Below, in pieces: positions 13,966 through 17,946 of a DNA stretch of 17,946 bases. A model generated the notes under the pieces. It worked only from the letters and a program-made list of their open reading frames with translations, ran no database searches and was not told the DNA's origin. The DNA is taken from the NCBI GenBank assembly GCA_945889575.1, contig CAMDBY010000010.1, positions 1 to 17,946 of the forward strand. The letters are read 5' to 3'. Origin of the DNA: Bifidobacterium breve. Its GTDB lineage: Bacteria; Actinomycetota; Acidimicrobiia; Acidimicrobiales; Ilumatobacteraceae. The position numbers were made by a program, and so were the translations under genes. How positions within the stretch are numbered: the stretch's first letter is position 1; every line of letters begins with the position of its first letter.

Positions 13966-13971
13966 ACGATA
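13966..13971 (-). promoter_or_regulatory. Putative -10 of the flavin reductase gene
   Basis: TATCGT on the minus strand ends 8 nt before the ATG at 13957. It is the same hexamer proposed for the DUF3109-like gene at 1392. It lies in the 41-bp gap shared with menB. Confidence 0.35.
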
Positions 13972-13983
13972 CGGCGTCTGGCG

Positions 13984-13992
13984 TGGAACAAT
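13984..13992 (+). promoter_or_regulatory. Putative extended -10 of menB
   Basis: TGG followed by AACAAT ends 6 nt before the GTG at 13999. It resembles the TGN-GACAAT elements before the carboxyltransferase and hotdog genes. It supports GTG 13999 as start and implies a leaderless transcript. Confidence 0.35.
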
Positions 13993-13998
13993 GATGAT

Positions 13999-14901
13999 GT
14001 GACTATTTCACCTATTTTCGACCCAACGGCATGGCGCGAAGTGCCCGGCTTTTCATTCACTGACATCACATATCACCGTGCAGTTGACCAGGGCACTGTC
14101 CGCGTTGCTTTCAACCGCCCTGAAGTACGTAACGCCTTTCGACCACACACAGTTGATGAGCTGTATACGGCCTTAGACCATGCGCGCATGGCAACTGATG
14201 TCGGATGTGTCCTGCTCACCGGCAATGGCCCATCACCCAAAGATGGTGGCTGGGCATTTTGTAGTGGAGGCGACCAACGTATTCGTGGCAAAGATGGCTA
14301 CAAGTACGCAGATGGTGACACACAAGACACCGTTGATCGTGGCCGTTCTGGTCGCCTACATATTTTGGAAGTGCAACGCCTTATTCGCTTTATGCCAAAA
14401 GTTGTGATTTGCGTAGTGCCGGGTTGGGCAGCCGGTGGTGGACACAGCTTGCATGTGGTGTCAGACCTCACACTTGCCAGCCGCGAACACGCACGGTTCA
14501 AACAAACAGACGCTGATGTCGCTTCGTTTGATGGTGGCTACGGTTCTGCCTACCTGGCCAAAATGGTTGGCCAAAAGTTTGCTCGTGAAATTTTCTTCTT
14601 GGGTCGCGAGTATTCAGCCGATGACATGAAGGCAATGGGAGCCGTGAACGAAGTAGTGGCTCATGCAGATCTTGAAAAAGTTGCATTGGAATGGGCGAAA
14701 GAAATCAACGGTAAGAGCCCAACAGCACAACGCATGTTGAAGTTTGCATTCAACCTTGTTGACGACGGTCTTGTTGGTCAGCAAATATTTGCTGGCGAAG
14801 CAACTCGCCTTGCATACGGCACGGACGAGGCAGATGAAGGGCGCGAATCTTTCTTAGAGAAGCGCGCACCCGACTGGTCGCCATTCCCGTGGTACTACTA
14901 A
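13999..14901 (+). CDS. menB: 1,4-dihydroxy-2-naphthoyl-CoA synthase MenB
   Basis: A 300-residue crotonase-fold enzyme that closes the second ring of the menaquinone headgroup from o-succinylbenzoyl-CoA. The whole length matches actinobacterial MenB: NRPEVRNAFRPHTVDELY near 39-56, GGWAFCSGGDQRIRG near 83-97, VPGWAAGGGHSLHVVSDL near 140-157 and KFAREIFFLG. The QTDADV motif places Asp171 where the E. coli enzyme has glycine plus bound bicarbonate, so this is the bicarbonate-independent type with a built-in carboxylate. The next residues read VASFDGGYGS, whereas the usual form is VGSFDGG. I chose GTG 13999: the longer open frame from 13948 would overlap the divergent gene's start, and its first residues match nothing in the family. 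No other men gene is in the window. The methyltransferase gene follows after 13 bp. Confidence 0.95.
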   Translation: MTISPIFDPTAWREVPGFSFTDITYHRAVDQGTVRVAFNRPEVRNAFRPHTVDELYTALDHARMATDVGCVLLTGNGPSPKDGGWAFCSGGDQRIRGKDGYKYADGDTQDTVDRGRSGRLHILEVQRLIRFMPKVVICVVPGWAAGGGHSLHVVSDLTLASREHARFKQTDADVASFDGGYGSAYLAKMVGQKFAREIFFLGREYSADDMKAMGAVNEVVAHADLEKVALEWAKEINGKSPTAQRMLKFAFNLVDDGLVGQQIFAGEATRLAYGTDEADEGRESFLEKRAPDWSPFPWYY

Positions 14902-14914
14902 TTCACATCGTCAA

Positions 14915-15733
14915 ATGATTATTCGCGTCACTGATGGGTCTGACCCACGGTTAGACCCCTTTCGATGGCGTGACAGACAATTAGCAAGCAAGTTGGAACG
15001 ACTTGATGCAGTGGGTGCTGGCATGTTTGTTGCCGAGGGCGACCTAGTAGTTGATCGAGCAATCGAATTGCGCTACGAAGCAGTTGCACTTTTGTGCGAC
15101 GAACCAACTGGTATTCGACTGGCTGAGTCGGTTGGTGAATCTGTTCAGGTGTTTATCGGTTCAGAACAATTGCGTGGCGACGTGACCGGTCTTGGTGTCC
15201 CCTTGCGCGCAACGGGACTATTTCGCAGGCCCGCCTTGGTATCGGCACACGATGTTCTCTCTCGCGCAACCCGTGTTGTTGTGGCAGAAGAGATTGATAA
15301 CCCCACAAACTTGGGGGCCATTGTGCGCAGTGCTGTAGCACTTGGATGGGATGCCATTGTGCTGTCTGCAGGCAGTGCAGACCCGTTAGCCCGCCGAGCA
15401 TTACGCGTATCAATGGGGTCAGGACTCTCGGTTCCCTTTGTTCGGTTATCTCAAGACGAGAACCTCGGAAAGTTATTGCAGCAACATAACTTCGTGTCGT
15501 ATGCCATGACACCTGAAGTAAATGCCACGTCACTTGCGTTGATCACCGTTACGCCAGGACAAAAGACAGCGCTACTTCTTGGCAGTGAACGAGATGGGTT
15601 GGAACAGGACACCATGACCGAGGCAACTCATATTGTTCGTATACCGATGCATGGTGGAATTGACTCGCTCAACGTAGGTGCTGCAGCGGCCATTGCTATG
15701 CATGCCCTAGGGCCTGATTCGCATCACAGCTAA
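14915..15733 (+). CDS. TrmH/SpoU-family RNA 2'-O-ribose methyltransferase
   Basis: A 272-residue protein with a small N-terminal RNA-binding/substrate domain (about 1-105) and a C-terminal SPOUT knot domain. The three SpoU motifs are intact: motif 1 NPTNLGAIVRSAVALG (129-144) with N129 and R138, motif 2 LLLGSERDGL (220-229) with E225, and motif 3 IPMHGGIDSLNVGAAAAIAM (243-262). It should use S-adenosylmethionine to methylate a ribose 2'-OH in rRNA or tRNA. The target nucleotide cannot be told from sequence. It starts 13 bp after the menB stop without a Shine-Dalgarno, so it is probably translated from the menB transcript. Its TAA directly abuts the stop of convergent glbO. Confidence 0.92.
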   Translation: MIIRVTDGSDPRLDPFRWRDRQLASKLERLDAVGAGMFVAEGDLVVDRAIELRYEAVALLCDEPTGIRLAESVGESVQVFIGSEQLRGDVTGLGVPLRATGLFRRPALVSAHDVLSRATRVVVAEEIDNPTNLGAIVRSAVALGWDAIVLSAGSADPLARRALRVSMGSGLSVPFVRLSQDENLGKLLQQHNFVSYAMTPEVNATSLALITVTPGQKTALLLGSERDGLEQDTMTEATHIVRIPMHGGIDSLNVGAAAAIAMHALGPDSHHS

Positions 15734-16138
15734 CTAAACGTTGCGCATTGCCTCGGCTGTATTAACCATGTAATGAGCAAGCTCTGTCGTGACATGCTCT
15801 CGATACGTCTCATCAACCTCAGTAATGGTCTGCTCTATGGCTGCAGCCATGTGCATCAACCAATGGTCGCGTTCTAATGCACCGATAACAAATGGGTTGT
15901 GTCTCATGCGAAGTCGAGGATGGCCTCGTTCCTGCATATACGTATCGGGTCCGCCCCAGTATTGAATAAGAAATAGCGCCAGGCGTTGACGCGCTGCCGT
16001 AGTTTCACTTCCTTCCGGATACAGCGGCAACAACACTTGGTCAGTTTCTATGCCATCGTAAAAGGCATCTACAAGATGAACGAAGAAATCGGGACCCGCA
16101 ATATCAAATAGAGACTTGCTAGCTGATGTGTCAGACAT
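15734..16138 (-). CDS. glbO: Group II truncated haemoglobin (GlbO type)
   Basis: A 134-residue 2-on-2 globin closely resembling mycobacterial GlbO. The haem-pocket residues can be placed: Tyr27 (B10) in FYDGI, Tyr40 (CD1) in LYPEG, proximal His80 (F8) in RGHPRLRMRH and Trp93 (G8) in ERDHWL. The conserved YWGGPDTYMQERGHPRLRMR segment covers 60-79. Such globins bind O2 tightly and take part in NO or peroxide chemistry or in oxygen handling at the membrane; the exact role here is unknown. It starts 3 bp after the stop of the enoyl-CoA hydratase-like gene, so it is almost certainly translated from the same mRNA by coupling or reinitiation; no Shine-Dalgarno is evident. Its stop abuts that of the convergent RNA methyltransferase. 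Confidence 0.95.
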   Translation of the reverse strand: MSDTSASKSLFDIAGPDFFVHLVDAFYDGIETDQVLLPLYPEGSETTAARQRLALFLIQYWGGPDTYMQERGHPRLRMRHNPFVIGALERDHWLMHMAAAIEQTITEVDETYREHVTTELAHYMVNTAEAMRNV

Positions 16139-16141
16139 GAC

Positions 16142-17002
16142 TTAGAAAAACTCTGGTTCTTCCCAACCAGCAAAAATACTCGGAAGTCCACCGCTCACCT
16201 TGTCGGGATACACAGCAGTCCGCTTTTCAAGGAAGCTGACTACGCCCTCTTTTGAGTCAGCGCTACGACCACGTTGTTGAATACCGCGTGAATCTGCACG
16301 ATGCGCTTCCATAGGATGCGACGCTCCCAGCATGTGCCACAACATTTTTCGTGACATAGCAACAGACACAGGTGCTGTGTTGTCGGCAATTTCGCGCGCA
16401 ATTGCAATTGCCGCGGCCATTAGGTCATCAGCTGCGTGCACACTACGTACTAAGCCTCCGGCCAATGCCTCAGATGCTGGGAAGACTCGACCAGTAAATA
16501 CCCATTCTGTTGCTTGGGAGATTCCGACAAGGCGTGGCAAGAAATACGACGAGCATGCTTCAGGCACAATTCCGCGCTTTGCAAAGACGAAACCAAATTT
16601 TGCAGTGTCGCTCGCGAGACGGAAGTCCATCGGCAGGGTCATCGTGACGCCTACTCCGACGGCTGGGCCGTTGATAACACCAATAACAGGCTTCAAGCTT
16701 TCGTAGATACGCAACGAAACGAGCCCGCCACCATCGCGGGGCACACCTTGCTTTGTCTGTACGTCACTGCCGCCCTTCGCAAAGGTGTCTCCACCTGAGG
16801 ACAGATCAGCCCCAGCACAAAAGGCGCGTCCAGCTCCAGTAAAGATGACTACTTTGACATCGTCATCAGCATCAGTGATGTCTAATGCCGCGATAATTTC
16901 GTACATCATGCGCCCAGTGAACGCATTCAATTTGTCTGGTCGATTCAAAGTAATTGTGGCAATGCCATCAGATACGTCGAAGAGAATGTCTTGAAAATCC
17001 AT
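16142..17002 (-). CDS. Enoyl-CoA hydratase/isomerase family protein
   Basis: A 286-residue crotonase-fold protein. The oxyanion-hole segments are present (FCAGADLSSGG at 61-71 and GPAVGVGVT at 112-120). The classic hydratase pair of glutamates is altered: the position within GGGCELAM is Thr120, and the one in FGQPE falls at a hydrophobic residue. Instead Glu148 occurs in GIVPEACSSYFLPRLVG, a pattern seen in crotonase subgroups that include isomerases. Dehydration/hydration of an acyl-CoA is therefore less certain than isomerisation or another crotonase reaction. Start ATG 17002 is preceded by TAGGGT 6 nt upstream. It heads a two-gene unit with glbO. It is not obviously part of a beta-oxidation operon. 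Confidence 0.88.
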   Translation of the reverse strand: MDFQDILFDVSDGIATITLNRPDKLNAFTGRMMYEIIAALDITDADDDVKVVIFTGAGRAFCAGADLSSGGDTFAKGGSDVQTKQGVPRDGGGLVSLRIYESLKPVIGVINGPAVGVGVTMTLPMDFRLASDTAKFGFVFAKRGIVPEACSSYFLPRLVGISQATEWVFTGRVFPASEALAGGLVRSVHAADDLMAAAIAIAREIADNTAPVSVAMSRKMLWHMLGASHPMEAHRADSRGIQQRGRSADSKEGVVSFLEKRTAVYPDKVSGGLPSIFAGWEEPEFF

Positions 17003-17008
17003 ACCACG

Positions 17009-17014
17009 ACCCTA
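17009..17014 (-). promoter_or_regulatory. Putative -10 of the ECH-glbO operon
   Basis: TAGGGT on the minus strand fits TANNNT and ends 6 nt before the ATG at 17002. It lies in the 42-bp gap after ftsX, suggesting ECH and glbO are transcribed separately from ftsX, from a leaderless start. Confidence 0.35.
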
Positions 17015-17044
17015 GCGATACAGGCCGAATTGTTAGTAGTTCGA

Positions 17045-17946
17045 CTAGACGTCGAGGAACTTGCTGGAGGCAACACCAGAGCCAACACCGCCAGCAGTTG
17101 CACCAATGATTAACAACGCAATCATGACTCCGTTCAAATAGGAATCAGGAACTACGAGCGAACTAACACAAGTGCCTGCTTTGAAGCCGGCCACTCCGGA
17201 AGTCCATGCGCTGTTGAGTGTCCACAAGCCGACGCAGGAGAAAATGGCACCCACAAGACCCTGTATAAGGCCTTCCATAATGAATGGCACTCGAATGAAC
17301 CAGTCAGTGGCACCCACTAATTTCATCACTTCAATGTCCCGGCGCCGAGCAAAAATTGCGGTGCGGATTGTGTTCCAAATAAGGATTACTGCCACAGCGA
17401 GCAAAACTAAGGACATTGCAATGGTGACTGTGCGAACAAACCCGGACAGTGTGGAAATGACATCAAACTCATCTTCTGCAAGCGACACACCGGCAACTCC
17501 TGGAAGAGTTCGGTATTGGTCGGCAAGACTGCGCACCAGTTCAGGGTCAGTTGTTTTTGGCACCACCTTGAACTGGGATGGGATTGTTTCAATCGACAAC
17601 AAGCTCAATGTCGTGGCATCGCCAGCGAATACACGCTTAGCCTCTTCAAAGCTTCCGGCCTTATCGAGATACGTAAGTTTCGGCACATCAATGATGTTTG
17701 GTTGCGACTTCAGGTTCTGTTCGACAAATTTCAACGCTTCAGGGGTCACATCAGGACGAACGAACACGATCATTCCGACGTCTCCACGCCATTGAACAAG
17801 CAGATTGTCGAATGCGCGCTGCATCAGAAACGTCGCACCGACAAGTAGCAGCGAAACAGCAGATGTAATGACTGCCGCTACGGACAACGTGACGTTGCGA
17901 CGGAAACTTGCGATGGTCTCGCGAAAGGCGTAGGAGATGCGCTGAA
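17045..17946 (-). CDS. ftsX: Cell-division ABC-transporter-like protein FtsX, N-terminus outside window
   Basis: The frame is open to the window edge and 299 residues are visible. The first ones (QRISYAFRETIASFRRNVTL) are the typical FtsX cytoplasmic N-terminus, so only a few residues are missing. The TTG at 17887 is inside the gene and is not a start. Topology fits FtsX: a first membrane helix, an extracellular domain of about 125 residues with VGMIVFVRPDVTPE and LPGVAGVSLAEDE, then three helices, with RRRDIEVMKLVGATDWFIRVPF between the second and third. FtsX with FtsE transmits a signal that activates peptidoglycan hydrolases at division. FtsE should be just upstream, beyond 17946. SmpB, often the next gene in actinobacteria, is not downstream here; an ECH gene follows instead. 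Confidence 0.93.
   Translation of the reverse strand, partial: QRISYAFRETIASFRRNVTLSVAAVITSAVSLLLVGATFLMQRAFDNLLVQWRGDVGMIVFVRPDVTPEALKFVEQNLKSQPNIIDVPKLTYLDKAGSFEEAKRVFAGDATTLSLLSIETIPSQFKVVPKTTDPELVRSLADQYRTLPGVAGVSLAEDEFDVISTLSGFVRTVTIAMSLVLLAVAVILIWNTIRTAIFARRRDIEVMKLVGATDWFIRVPFIMEGLIQGLVGAIFSCVGLWTLNSAWTSGVAGFKAGTCVSSLVVPDSYLNGVMIALLIIGATAGGVGSGVASSKFLDV

Noticed and set aside
13948..13998. N-terminal extension of menB by 17 residues
   Set aside because: It would overlap the start of the divergent flavin reductase gene, and it lacks similarity to any MenB N-terminus. GTG 13999 has a -10-like element at the right distance.
17172..17795. Plus-strand open frame of 207 codons
   Set aside because: It is antisense to ftsX, which has a full family match.

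Overview
The window reads as a compact stretch of an actinobacterial chromosome. The protein types are actinobacterial: a group II truncated haemoglobin of the mycobacterial GlbO type, an MenB with the actinobacterial Gln-Thr-Asp-Ala-Asp active-site motif, an FtsX, and many CoA-ester enzymes. Base composition looks near-balanced by eye (not counted), lower than in Streptomyces or Mycobacterium. My best guess is an aquatic member of the Acidimicrobiia (Ilumatobacter-like); this is inference only. I see no tRNA, rRNA, transposase, phage gene or CRISPR array. No gap between genes exceeds about 110 bases.

Layout. 1-1340 (-): acyl-CoA synthetase cut by the window edge. 1404-3191 (+): a cysteine-rich DUF3109-like protein and a membrane fatty-acid desaturase, separated by a short spacer rich in dyads. 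3259-5241 (+): potassium transporter Kup. 5238-7730 (-): a hotdog-fold (MaoC-like) protein downstream of a secreted, serine-linker multidomain protein. 7774-8616 (+): metal-dependent amidohydrolase. 8609-11496 (-): a likely operon of a small membrane protein, an AEC-family permease and a second acyl-CoA synthetase. 11606-13435 (+): a carboxyltransferase carrying its own N-terminal biotinyl domain. 13436-13957 (-): NADPH-dependent FMN reductase-like flavoprotein. 13999-15733 (+): menB and a SpoU-family RNA methyltransferase. 15734-17002 (-): an enoyl-CoA hydratase-like protein followed by glbO. 17045-17946 (-): ftsX, with its N-terminal end beyond the window.

How the genes fit together. CoA chemistry is the main theme: two acyl-CoA ligases, a biotin-dependent acyl-CoA carboxylase component, two crotonase-fold enzymes (MenB and an ECH), a hotdog protein and a desaturase. 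These cover activation, carboxylation, hydration and desaturation of acyl chains, but they lie in separate short transcription units rather than one pathway operon. MenB (menaquinone synthesis), GlbO (oxygen/NO chemistry), the flavin reductase, Kup and FtsX are housekeeping or respiratory functions.

The most interesting signals are in gene expression and architecture. Most genes that head a transcription unit have a -10-like hexamer only 5-8 nt before the start codon and no visible Shine-Dalgarno, which suggests leaderless transcription. All four convergent gene pairs abut or overlap at their stop codons. A perfect 11-bp inverted repeat sits just upstream of the desaturase -10. The secreted three-part protein at 6198-7730 is the best candidate for something undescribed. 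I found no clear novel multi-gene system.
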